DNA of 15,674 nucleotides from Dentipellis sp. KUC8613 (Eukaryota > Basidiomycota > Agaricomycetes > Russulales > Hericiaceae): NCBI GenBank assembly GCA_002286715.1, contig NSJX01000023.1, forward strand, positions 342,937 through 358,610, written 5' to 3'. The translations under genes and the position numbers were made by a program. Under the pieces are notes generated by a model. It was given only the letters and a program-made list of their open reading frames with translations. It ran no database searches and was not told the DNA's origin. Below, in pieces: positions 1 to 9,562 of this stretch (positions within the stretch are counted from its first letter, which is position 1; each line of letters opens with the position of its first letter).

Positions 1-606
1 TTGAACGGCAAGGAGCGGCCGTCTAACGATCTGGTCAATTCGTGGATGCAGGGAACATGGAAGGACATGGCTTTGGCTAAGCGGGATTTCCTGGAAGGAG
101 GAGAAGAACTTGCTGATGACTTACTTTTGAAAGTCACACCGGCTTTCCAACCTTTAATCAAGATTTGGGTCATGCCTCTGCGCGCTATGTTCATGAAGTA
201 CCAGTCGGCTTGGGCGGCGCACACCGCGAGGAAGTTCCAGAAGAGAATGAACAATGCTAGACTGGATGAAGTCAACGAGGTTATACAATGGGACAAAGAA
301 TACGACGACGACTCGTCAGATGATGAGGACGACAGTCCGATGGGATACAAGAAGGACGAGCGAACGGCTGTGGGAGACGATAGTAAAGCAAGAAGCGGTC
401 TCGACGACAACATAGAAAATCAAGTCACCTCCCGAACAGAAGCCGAAGGTGGTGGGGAGAACGAAGACAGCGGCAAGGTGGAAAATCAAGATGACGATCT
501 TCTAGACGAAGTACCATGGAAGGAAGAGACTGCTAACGATACGGTGACGTTCGATAAGTTCATGATAGCGATCGGACAGCTGAAGCCAACCAAACCTTTA
601 AGTTAG
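1..606 (+). CDS. FunK1-like fungal-type protein kinase, C-terminal part (5' end outside window)
   Basis: The frame is open from base 1 to the stop at 604-606, giving the last 201 codons or so of a gene that begins upstream; the TTG at base 1 is not a start. The kinase core is not in view. What is visible is the region that follows it in FunK1 (PF17667-type) proteins: a W-x-x-GTW segment near residues 15-20, a helical stretch ending in IWVMPLR (about residues 55-62), then an acidic low-complexity region (EYDDDSSDDEDD, about 100-111) and a terminal TFDKFMIAIG motif. The same order of motifs recurs in the decayed copy at about 2270-2719, which itself carries recognisable FunK1 kinase motifs; that is the main reason for the call. 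FunK1 proteins are an expanded basidiomycete family of largely unknown substrate. An intact frame and ordinary codon use suggest it is alive. Bases 607-888 hold no gene I can support. Confidence 0.7.
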   Translation: MNGKERPSNDLVNSWMQGTWKDMALAKRDFLEGGEELADDLLLKVTPAFQPLIKIWVMPLRAMFMKYQSAWAAHTARKFQKRMNNARLDEVNEVIQWDKEYDDDSSDDEDDSPMGYKKDERTAVGDDSKARSGLDDNIENQVTSRTEAEGGGENEDSGKVENQDDDLLDEVPWKEETANDTVTFDKFMIAIGQLKPTKPLS

Positions 607-888
607 TTATTTAAATAATGTTTCTCTTCCTCAGTGTGTACATGGCTACGACTCTTGTATTATGATAGAAAAAGTGCGAGTAGGAGCTCTTTTTCATGTC
701 TGTTCTTCATTCTCTACAATCTGAACGTCAACATCCACTGGAGAGTTCGGCAAGGTTGAAAGAAAAAACGAGGAGAGAACGCGATCACATGACCGTGACG
801 CTACCTCATTCACATAATTCAATTGATTGACGAGAAATTCGACAATAGCAATTGACGTCTCCTCCACCGCTCACCGGCTACAATATGC

Positions 889-2719
889 ATGCCGATATGG
901 AAGAGTGAAATGAAACAGGTCAGTTCCGTCTTCATGGCTAGCGATAGCATCATGGCTGACCTTCAATTCGAAGGCGTCTCCATCCAGAATTTCATCCGGG
1001 ACCTTCATTTGATGGTTTTGACGCGGATTAACAGCGACTATAGTCCTCAGAACAGCTACGAGAATGATCATAGCAACGCCTCTGGCTATCAAAAACCGAA
1101 TGCGACAGTGATTGGTGAAGGGGTCGGCCCTCCAACCACTCTGATTCGAGCGACAGGACCTGGTTCAAGTTGCTGTCTCGACACGGGCGTCTTTGTTAAA
1201 TTTTTTTTCTCTTTTTCTGAGATACTTAGACTGCATTTGCGCTATCAAATCCGAGGAATCGCACCTCTCCGGCGTGTAGGGCCGCTTTTTCCTCGTTGTG
1301 GGAGCTCTGTTTTCCTGCGACGCTCTGTGACACGAACCGCTCCTTCAAAACGCCGACTGCGCAAACTGGCCTTTCCCTTCCGTCAACCCTCACCCTCTCG
1401 TTCTTTTCGTTATTCGACTCTCAGAAGTGGAGACTCCATCCGCCTTTGGCGTGGTTGGTGACGCCTTGCATCTCCAATATGTGCTCATCGGCCGCAGGAC
1501 GGTTGCCCTCCCTGTCCGGCCTTTCCCCGTCTCTGCTTGTGTGGGTTATAAGCCTGGCAACAAACACGGGGCGAAATCCAGCTGGCAAGTGCATAGCCAT
1601 GGCGTGGAGGGCACGCCTATCCTGCGCATGTCCGTTTCACCCCGATAGAGGCACTATATCAGACGTCAAGCTGTCGCTGACCGTCGAAACTGCTAGCCAA
1701 AAGTTGGCGTTCATTTCACGGGAAAATTGAAGAATTAGAATGACCGTAAATCCACGTCTTGCAGGTTCTGGTGTCACCCCGACATAGGCGCTTGCAACAT
1801 GTGCACTCACTGGAATAATCCAAGGGTTTCGTGAACACCGTCCGGGGTGAGCCAATTTACCTCTGATCTACTGCACCTAGAATGCCGAACTCTATCAGCG
1901 CATGTTGTCGAGTTTTTGAAGGCCGGCGAGATTTGAACATTGGCAACCTCATGTTCCGTCGCGACAAGGACATGCGAGTTCATGGACACCTCGGTCTGAG
2001 AGAAGAAGTGCCATCGAACCCAAGAGACCATGGCTTGATCCGTGGTCATCGCTCTGGGACTATTGTATTCATGGCTATGGATCTTTTCGCCCACAGCCCG
2101 CCCATTCACGTTTGCCAAGACGACCTAGGATTGTTCTTTTGGACCTTGGTTTGGGCTGCACTTCATTTCGATTTGAAAGGAAATCAAAGGCCGGTAAATT
2201 TGTTGGTCTACTCCGTGGACATCTTGGGGCACGATGGCCCCGGTCAAGTGAGAGGTGTTCGAACCCATATTCCTTGATCACTGGCATATCTCCGCTATCA
2301 CATCTGCCTTCCAACTTTTTATCCACGAATGGATCTGACCCCTGCGAAGAATATTCTTCGACTACGAGGATGCTCGTCGAACGTGCGATCGTAGGGCCTT
2401 GCACGACCTCGATCCGAGCCTGAGAGTTACAGGGAACAAAGCGAAACAACGTAAGACGGACAGCCTAGATGAATATGACGATGGTTTCAAGGACGATAAA
2501 GACGACGACTTCTCTTCCGAAGATGAAGTCAGCGGTACACGAGAACTCCAAGCACGAAGGAGCCGTACTCCGGAAGCCTTGAACGTCTTCCCCAAAGCAG
2601 GAAAACAAAAGCTTGACATTCCGCCCTTTTATCAGGATACCACTGGTGGAATGGAAAAGTTTATGGAGAATACTGTATTTCTTACACGGGCAGGCTCGCA
2701 TGTACAATATAACAAGTGA
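889..2719 (+). pseudogene. Decayed FunK1-like protein kinase gene (second copy)
   Basis: The best supported part is 1878-2719. In one frame (about 1906-2260) FunK1 kinase landmarks appear in order: RRDLNIGNLMF (the HRD-x-x-x-x-N catalytic loop with His changed to Arg), RSGTIVFMAMDL, and CQDDLGLFFWTLVWAALHF. Where a D-W-D magnesium-binding motif is expected the sequence reads H-G-H, so a key Asp seems lost. The tail continues in a different frame (about 2265-2719) as AFQLFIHEWI, a TGA stop at 2336-2338, PLRRIFFDYE, an EYDD acidic run and EKFM, matching AFQPLIKIWVM, PLRAMFMKYQ, EYDD and DKFM of the gene at 1-606. Further upstream a KSSWQ motif (within 1427-1648, possible ATP-binding Lys) and GYQKPNATVIGEG (about 1084-1122) could be the N-lobe and N-terminal domain; these are tentative. 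Two frame changes, stops and lost residues argue for a pseudogene rather than an intron-rich live gene. Confidence 0.66.
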
Positions 2720-3101
2720 CCTGGATTGTGGAGTATATGATTTATCATGTGTGCTATATAACACCACGCAAAGCATCTGGAAAACGGAGGAGGCTCGTTG
2801 GAGGCTCGTTGCGGCCGTATTTGTGAGAGTGGCGCGCAGTGGCGTTGCGACGCGCCCAGAGTCGACTCAACCTTGTATTGAGCGCTTCAAGTGGCAGGCC
2901 CTGCCAGAGCTCTCTCCTCCCCCTTCTCCTCCTTATTCTTATACCAATAACGTGCAATATCTTTGCCTTTCTCTTCTACGACCCTGGATCCCACTCTCTC
3001 TCTGTTTCCTTCGTTCTTTCGTTGGCCCTGGGCACTGCTTGCACGTCCTGCGCGTCTAGACACATCTCTTTTCTCGCACTGATCGCGAAATCCTCAATAC
3101 C
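2720..3101 (+). promoter_or_regulatory. Upstream region of the SepH-type kinase gene
   Basis: This gap has no supported coding sequence. It contains a TATATAA at 2755-2761 (about 340 bases before the start codon, so a doubtful core promoter), an 11-base tandem repeat at 2790-2811, and two strong pyrimidine tracts (about 2911-2940 and 2990-3020) of the kind common just upstream of basidiomycete start codons. The transcription start probably lies in or just after the pyrimidine tracts. This is inference from composition only. Confidence 0.4.
2790..2811. repeat. Two perfect 11-bp tandem units
   Basis: The unit GAGGCTCGTTG occurs twice head to tail (2790-2800 and 2801-2811), about 300 bases upstream of the SepH-type kinase start. 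No function can be assigned; a short slippage duplication is the simplest reading. Confidence 0.6.
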
Positions 3102-6100
3102 ATGGCCGAAGCTTCGATGTCTTACGCGTCAAACCCCTCGAACCCGAGGCTGCTGAACGATTTTGTGTGTATCAGTCCGCCATCTCGCACGCAGCACTCT
3201 GATGAGCTCCCGTGGTGGTAGCAACTCGGGGATTCCCTCGGCAAGGGCGCGTTTGGGCAGGTCTATCGTGCGTAACACCCTCGTTTAGGATGTGAGAGAT
3301 GCCGACATGGTTCTCAGGCGCGTTGAATTGGGCTACTGGAGAGACGGTCGCTGTGAAGGAGATCCAGTTGAGCAACATCCCGAAGGGCGAAATTGGGCAG
3401 ATTATGGTGCGTGACCTCCGTTTCTCTGTCCTTTTCCACGCTGACCCTCATTGACACAGTCCGAGATCGACTTGCTGAAGAATCTCAATGTACCGTACTG
3501 ACACTTCTGTGCAGATAGCCCAACTGACGCACATCTGATAGCATCCGAACATTGTAAAGTACAAGGGTTTTGTCAAGACACGGGAATATCTGTATATTAT
3601 ATTAGAGTAAGCCCTCGCCAGAGACTGACATGCCCGAGATCGAGAACCAACGCGTCGTAGATTTTGCGAGAATGGCTCGCTGCACAACATCTGCAAACGC
3701 TTTGGGAAGTTTCCCGAGAATCTGGTCGCTGTATATATCTCGCAGGTCCTCGAGGGGCTGGTATACCTGCACGACCAGGGTGTCATACACCGCGACATCA
3801 AAGGTGCGAACATATTGACCACCAAGGACGGGGCGGTGAAGTTGGCAGACTTCGGCGTCGCGAGCAGCACGACAACAGGTGTTGCAAACGACGATGCTGT
3901 GGTGGGAAGTCCGTACTGGAGTAAGCGCTTCTCTTTTGCGACTTCGAATACTTCGTGTCTCATCAAGGTACAGTGGCTCCTGAGGTTATCGAGCAGTTTG
4001 GTGCAACTACGGCGTCGGATATATGGTTTGTGGGATTTCGACTTTCGTATGAGGAATCACCTTGTTGATGTTCAACATATTATATTATCATCACAACAAT
4101 CTAGGAGCGTGGGTTGCACAGTAATCGAACTGCTCGAAGGACGACCACCGTACTACTTCTTGAAACCTATGCCGGCCTTATACCGCATCGTTCAAGACGA
4201 CTGTCCGCCAATACCTGAGGGGGCTTCACCGATCGTCAAAGACTTTCTTTACCACTGTTTCCAGAAAGACTGCAATCTTCGGATATCTGCGAAGAAGCTG
4301 CTGAGGCATCCGTGGATGGTGTCCGCAAAGAAGCAGATGAGCGACGGGAAGAATCCACGAGCTCAGGCCGAGGGGCCGAGGCCGCTCAGCAACTACAACT
4401 TCGACGAGGCTGTCCTTAAGGTGCAAGAATGGAACGAAGCCCTGAAATGTAAGCCTCAAACTCGTACGAATGCACCTCCTCTGATTGCCGTCTAGCACCA
4501 CCACGACCATCGAAACATCCCTCTGCACATCGTGACGCGGGCGCGAATCGCCCAGTGCTCTCTCCGATGGCCTCACCTACTGACGCTGCATTCCACGGGC
4601 CCTCGTCAATTCCAATCTCCACATCACTCGGCTCACAGCTCAGCTCAGGCAGCGGGCCACGGAGAGCCCCACAGGCAACAGCGGCGAAGACCACCGCGCC
4701 ACTTGCCCTGCCCGTGCCTGCTGTCCTACAGCAGCCGGAAGAGCAGACTGACAACTGGGACGACGACTTCGAGGAGGGTATCTCTTTCTCCAAACTACAA
4801 GGTAAGTACTCTTCTCACCGCAGTGGACACTCATGCTTAACAGCCCTCTAGCACTGGAGAAGACAACCCTCGAAGACGAGAAGCCAGAAACGGAGGAAAA
4901 TGCACAGACGATCCGCCCGAACCGCAGCCCGGGCTCCGGCGGGCTCGTCGCGAAGCCGCCTCCGAGCGACATCGACCCGATCGTCGAGGACTACTCGGAC
5001 CTCGCGATCGACGAAGACGACGAGTGGCAGGAGAAGTTCGCCGACTTCAAGATGAAGAACTCCGTGCGGCGCGGCCTGTTTCATCCAGACGACATCAAGA
5101 CCGTCGGGCTCACGCCGTCTTCGCCTGGCCCGAAGACGGCACCGTTGCCAGACATTGGGTCGCTCTCGTTGCGCCGCAAGTCGCCGCGGCCGTCGATTGC
5201 GCCGCTTGCGCCGTCCTCGGCGGGCTTCCCGCAAGGGCCCGCGTCTGCGCGCTCGCATTCGCACTCGCGGTCGTCGTCGTTTGTGAGCCCCGGGTCTGGG
5301 TCTGGTGCGAATGGCTCGTTTGGCCGGTCGGACGCCCGGCGGGTGGCGAGCCAGAGCGAGTTTGGGAAGTATGCGGAGGATGAGGATGAGGACTATGACG
5401 ACGTGTTCGGGAAGCCGAATGGGACTTGTGAGTGCGCTGACGGGCCACAGTCTTTTGGCATGCTGACGTGGGGTGCAGCGACGGAGCAGCCGGTACAGAC
5501 TTTGCAGCTCAACACGAGATTGTCGAACAAGTCATGGGTGCGTTGATCGAGCATGAACTATGTGGTCCGAAGCTAACGATAGACTAGCTGGGAGACGAAG
5601 ACACGGACGAGGAGGATCCATTCGCGGAGGCATGTTTAGCGTTGCACGCATTCTGTGCGTTTTGCTTATAATCTTGATATCAGATCGACGAAGGCTATGC
5701 GGAAGACGACCTCGAAGCCAACCTTCAGCGCGACAAGTACGCTCGATTGACGAATGCGGTCAACCAGCTCATCGACGAGCTCAATCCGTCCGCGCCGGAC
5801 TTCCAGCTGCGTGATGCGTGCGACCAGCTGGTGCGCCCGCTTTTTCTCATAGTCTTTTTTAAAGAGCGATACTCATTGTCGTCTGGGTTGCAGATTGCTA
5901 TCATGTCGGACACACCAGAGATGCAGGGCCAGCTTGTCTCGTCACATGGCATGCTCGCTATTCTGGAAGTCCTGGAAGGCCGGTGTTCACGCGATGTTGT
6001 GGTGCGGCTGCTGCAGATTGTCAACTTGGTATGTGATCTCCTTGCCTTGCCTGACAACCCAGTCCCTTACTTTGACGCTAGCTGGTGACGGCAGATGCCG

Positions 6101-7982
6101 GGTTCTTGGAAAGTTTCTGCTTGATTGGGTACGTCGTCCGCATTACTTGGAGGAAAGGCTATTTGACTGACAAGTCACAGTGGCATTCCTGTATTAATGG
6201 GTAGGCTGCAACCATAACCGTCCCCCTAGCTATGTTCTGACGTCGGGCTCAGGATTCACCTCCAAGAAATTCCCTTCAGAATGCCGGCTGCAAGCCTCAA
6301 ACTTCATTCAGCTCCTGTGCCATGCATCCGTGCTGACTCTTCAGATGTTCATCTCGTACGCCCTGAACCCCCTCTCATCTCACAAATCACTCACAGCCCC
6401 CCAGATGTCGCGGCCTGAAAGTGCTCGTCGAGCTCCTCGACGAAGACTTCTCCGAGCAGAGCGACCTGCTCGTGCACGCCCTGAACGGCATCGGCAGCGT
6501 CTTCGAGCTGCAGAGCCCGACCACAAAGAACGACTTCTGCCGCATGTTCATCCGCGAGGGCCTCCTGGACCCGTTGTCCTCGGCACTCTTGAATGTGATG
6601 GCCGCGCATGGGGAGGTCGCGAGCGAGATGAAGCGCAAGATCATTCAGATTCTGCTTGTGTTCTGTCAGGTGTCGCAGTCGGATATCCACGTGCGGAATG
6701 CCATGGGCACGCGCAAGGTCGTCAGACGTGAGTTTCACCTACTGTTGCCAAAGATGGGTCGCTTATACAGAATACTGAAGGTCTGCTGCGGGCATGCGAA
6801 CTTCTGGAGCCGGAGTACTTGGTGCAGATGCTCAAGGCAATCAAGCATCTCTCGATGAACTCGAATCTCTTGGAGGTTCTGGAGAACGCGAAGGCCATCG
6901 AAATTCTCACTCGCATCTTGGACGAGCAGAGCACCGGTCCTCATAGCACAGTACGCCGCATCTCTTTGTCACTCAAGGCAGGGACCATTCGCTCACGTTC
7001 ACCCAGGAAATGTCGAACCACATCGTCATGACATGCTACAACCTGTGCCGCTTGAACAAGGCACGGCAAGAGGAGGCTGCAGAGGCGGGTATCATCCCGA
7101 GCCTGATGCGCGTCATCGAGTTCCGGCCCCCGCTGAAGCAGTTTGCGCTGCCGATCCTGTGCGACCTCGCCAGCGCCGGAAAGAGCTGCCGCAATCTACT
7201 CTGGCAGCACGATGGGCTGTCGATGTACATCAGGCTGCTCACGGATCCGTATTTCCAGGTCAGCGCTTTGGAGGCTATTCTGTCCTGGTGAGTGCTCAGT
7301 ATGCAAGGTGTCGGACCAGCGCTGAGATATTCTGGACAGGCTACAGGAAGAGACTGCGCGCGTGGAAGATGTGCTCATCAAGCCCGAGTCGCTTGAGGCA
7401 CTGCTCAAGTGCTTCGTCTCCGCGAAAGCAAACTCCTTCGAGAACCTGCTCGACCCGTTCCTCAAGATCTGCCGCCTCTCCACCACAGTCACGATCGGCA
7501 TCGCCAAGGCGCAGTTCTTCAAGCGCGTGATCGAGAAGCTGGGCAACAGCAAGGCCGTCGTGAAGCTCAACCTGCTCCGCATCCTGCGCACCGTCTGCGA
7601 CGTGCACCCGAACCGCGCGATCCTCGTCGAGCGCTACGGCATCTACGAGCTCGTGTCGCGCCTCCGGGAGACGGACGGCGCTGTGCTCGTCCGTGAGCTC
7701 GCGCGTGAGATCGAGCCGACGCTGGCACCTGCGCTCAGGCCTGCGCTGTCGAAGTCAGTGCTCAAGGGCCTCGACACGCCGAAGAGCGCGATTGCGCCGA
7801 AGCGCCGCTCGAGGCGCACGGCGTCGGAAACGTCGGCCATGCGCTCGTCGCCCCCTCGCCAGACCTCCAGTATACTTCCGATACGGGGACACGGCTCGGG
7901 CGCGGGGAGCAGGTCGAAGATCCTGCCTTTGCGGAACAAGCTGGGGGACATCCCGTGGGCTGCAGAGAACGGGCAGCGGTGA
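3102..7982 (+). CDS. sepH: SepH / Cdc7-type septation initiation network protein kinase (21 exons)
   Basis: Ser/Thr kinase of the septation initiation network (fission yeast Cdc7, Aspergillus SepH, budding yeast Cdc15), which acts at the spindle pole and triggers septum formation. Exons: 3102-3164, 3222-3267, 3318-3406, 3460-3489, 3542-3606, 3661-3920, 3974-4025, 4105-4448, 4496-4801, 4852-5427, 5479-5537, 5588-5629, 5684-5830, 5894-6028, 6082-6128, 6181-6200, 6253-6355, 6405-6727, 6781-6950, 7007-7287, 7340-7982; 3801 nt, 1266 residues. Kinase domain about 22-272: GKGAFG loop 28-33, VAVK Lys50, HRDIKGAN with Asp143, DFG Asp161, GSPYWMAPE 180-188, all intact. A low-complexity linker holds DNWDDDFEEG (about 400-410) and RLSNKSWLGDEDTDEEDPFA (about 623-642), both typical of this family. 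About 645-1180 is an all-helical ARM/HEAT-like region. The protein is longer than fission yeast Cdc7 and close to Aspergillus SepH. The start was chosen because exon 1 splices in frame just before the glycine loop. It is not the DDK replication kinase also called Cdc7. Confidence 0.93.
5630..5683 (+). other. GC-AG intron in the SepH-type kinase gene
   Basis: The conserved stretch EEDPFAE / IDEGYAEDDLE must join GAG at 5627-5629 to ATC at 5684-5686 in phase 0. The intron between them starts GCATGT and ends ATCAG, so the donor is GC instead of GT. The nearest GT (within CATGTT) would give phase 1 and break the downstream frame. All 19 other introns I placed in this gene start with GT. A GC donor with AG acceptor is a known minor class of U2-type intron. 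Confidence 0.8.
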
Positions 7983-8382
7983 GGGGTGATTGGTGTTTTC
8001 ATTCCCGGTTATGTTTTTCCTTCGCATTCCTATTATGACAGTTGTGGTTTATTCTCTCTGGATTCTCTCATTTTTCCTTATGTCGCCGCACGTCGTCGGT
8101 CATTACGCACTCAAGTACTCGTACTCATGTCCATTGCACTCTTTCGCTTGGCTCTTTTTTATTTGAATCTCACTATATTGGCAATCGCATCGTATTGGGT
8201 CACCGTCGAACCACTACTCATCCTCACTACCAACGCTCGTTCGCTCTGCATTAATCCAGCATATCTCGGGAACAGTACTGTATTAGCGGTCCGATACCCT
8301 CTAATCTAGTAGTTTATGGTCGAAAACGAATGAGCGGGGCGGGAGTGGCGGAAGGGGAAGGAGGACTGACAAAACGGGACGA
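7983..8382. other. Convergent 3' region between the kinase and MRPL7 genes
   Basis: About 400 bases separate the stop codon of the plus-strand kinase from the stop codon of the minus-strand MRPL7 gene. The stretch is T-rich and lower in GC than the flanking exons, as expected for two facing 3' UTRs. The reading frames inside it have no recognisable motif. No further structure was seen. Confidence 0.6.
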
Positions 8383-9282
8383 CTATCGGCGGGTGAAGGG
8401 GATCTGCAGGCCGGAAAGCAGCTGGCGCGCCCGGTTTTGGGCTCCGGTACCGGTCGCATTTGTGACGAAATGGATGTGGAAGCCGTACGGTTTCGGGTAC
8501 GCGTCCAAATTGACCTCGATTTGCGGGAAAAAGCCCATGGCCTCGGGCGGGAGGCCGAAGGAGACGACGCCGGAGACGCCAGCGGGGGTGTTCATGTTGG
8601 AGGAGCCGGCGGGGAGGAGGACGCCGGGGAACTCGCGGAGACGGGGGAGGACGAACTCTGTGAGCGTGCCGAGGAAGTCCCACATTTTGGGCCCCTTCAG
8701 GTCGACCTTGACGCCGAGCGGCAGCCCCGGGCGCGTCCAGCCACCGACGGTCTTGATGCCCTTGACGATTTGCACGCCCTCGCTCAGGTGCCGCCCGCCA
8801 CCGCGCTGCGTCTCGCCCGAGAGCGCGCGGAACGCCATGATGGGCCCGAGTAGGTTCTGCTTGCTCGCGATAGCGTCCTTCGCCATCATGTGCAGCGAGA
8901 TGCGCTCCAGGCGCACGACGTTCTCCGGCGTCGACGGCGGCGCGAGCTTGCTCCCCAGCCGCGAGCCGCCCACGGGCGGGTTGCGCCGCAGCTTGGTGTA
9001 GGGGTCCTCCGGGTCATACGTGAGGCGAATCTTGCGCGGCTCCGGGCGCGGGCCCGACTCGTGCTTGTAGGTCATGTACAGCAGGTCGTCTTGCAGCGTG
9101 TTGTGATAGTGCTCGCCGAAGCGCACCAGGTGCGTGTCGCGGACGGTGAGGTTCACGTGTGGGATGGGCAGGCCGTCCTCGCCTTTTCGCAGGTGCTTGC
9201 GGATTTTTGGCGGTCTACGTGTGGCTCGGAGCGAGCGGGTCGGCCCTGCGGTGGCTTTTCGTGCGACGGCGGCGGCGCTCAT
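8383..9282 (-). CDS. MRPL7: Mitochondrial large-subunit ribosomal protein uL5m (MRPL7)
   Basis: Intronless gene of 299 codons plus a TAG stop, close to the roughly 290-residue yeast MRPL7. uL5 sits in the central protuberance of the mitochondrial large ribosomal subunit, where it contacts 5S rRNA in bacteria. The N-terminus is rich in Ala, Arg and Lys with almost no acidic residues over the first 30 positions, as for a mitochondrial targeting presequence, and is followed by HLRKGEDGLPIPHVNLTVRD. uL5-like motifs include LERISLHMMAKDAI (about 127-140), IVKGIKTVGGWTRPGLPLGVKVDLKG (in part, about 172-197), MWDFLGTLTEFVLPRLREFPG (in part, about 200-219) and the C-terminal GFFPQIEVNLDAYPKPYGF (about 250-268), the end of the uL5 C-domain. 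It is convergent with the kinase gene and divergent from the first SRA gene, 280 bases away. The long plus-strand frames over it are antisense shadows. Confidence 0.92.
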   Translation of the reverse strand: MSAAAVARKATAGPTRSLRATRRPPKIRKHLRKGEDGLPIPHVNLTVRDTHLVRFGEHYHNTLQDDLLYMTYKHESGPRPEPRKIRLTYDPEDPYTKLRRNPPVGGSRLGSKLAPPSTPENVVRLERISLHMMAKDAIASKQNLLGPIMAFRALSGETQRGGGRHLSEGVQIVKGIKTVGGWTRPGLPLGVKVDLKGPKMWDFLGTLTEFVLPRLREFPGVLLPAGSSNMNTPAGVSGVVSFGLPPEAMGFFPQIEVNLDAYPKPYGFHIHFVTNATGTGAQNRARQLLSGLQIPFTRR

Positions 9283-9562
9283 CTAACGGAGAACAAAGGT
9301 AAGCGTTGTTTCTTGATGTACGAGCAGGGAACAAGGACGCACCTTGTATTTTGTGGATTTGGGCTGCACGCGATGAAGAGGGCCGGCTGGTCGCGGTGGC
9401 ACGGAAGCGCTGAACAAAGGGATATCGTCCAAATGGGGAAAGAAGAGCACGTGAGTGATGGGGCGCCGCGTTAATTGTAGTACGCGTCGAGACGCGTCTC
9501 CCCACATCCCCCTCTTCTTCTTGACCACCACCACACTCCTATCGCCTATCACTACACTCGCT
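9283..9562. promoter_or_regulatory. Shared divergent promoter of MRPL7 (-) and the first SRA gene (+)
   Basis: 280 bases lie between two start codons that face away from each other. It contains a CACGTG at 9448-9453 and a C/T-rich run of CCAC and CTTCTT elements (about 9505-9545) just before the SRA start codon. There is no clear TATA box for either gene. A shared promoter follows from geometry and is not demonstrated. Confidence 0.5.
9448..9453. promoter_or_regulatory. CACGTG E-box upstream of the first SRA gene
   Basis: A perfect palindromic CACGTG followed by A (the form bound by Cbf1/USF-class bHLH proteins), 115 bases before the proposed SRA start and 166 bases before the MRPL7 start. 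Five CACGTG sites occur in the window and about four are expected by chance, so function is uncertain. Confidence 0.25.

Noticed and set aside
2250..2275. tRNA-like TTCGAACC element
   Set aside because: The flanking bases do not form a T-arm stem, and no D-arm, anticodon arm or acceptor pairing could be found; the sequence lies inside the FunK1 pseudogene.
6688..6693. CACGTG in the kinase gene (and another at 9154-9159 in MRPL7)
   Set aside because: Both lie within coding exons and the overall number of CACGTG sites matches chance, so they are not listed as regulatory.
8330..9474. Long plus-strand open frames over the MRPL7 gene
   Set aside because: They are antisense to a well-supported uL5m gene; their Arg/Gly/Glu-rich composition is what the complement of GC-rich codons gives, and no family motif is present.
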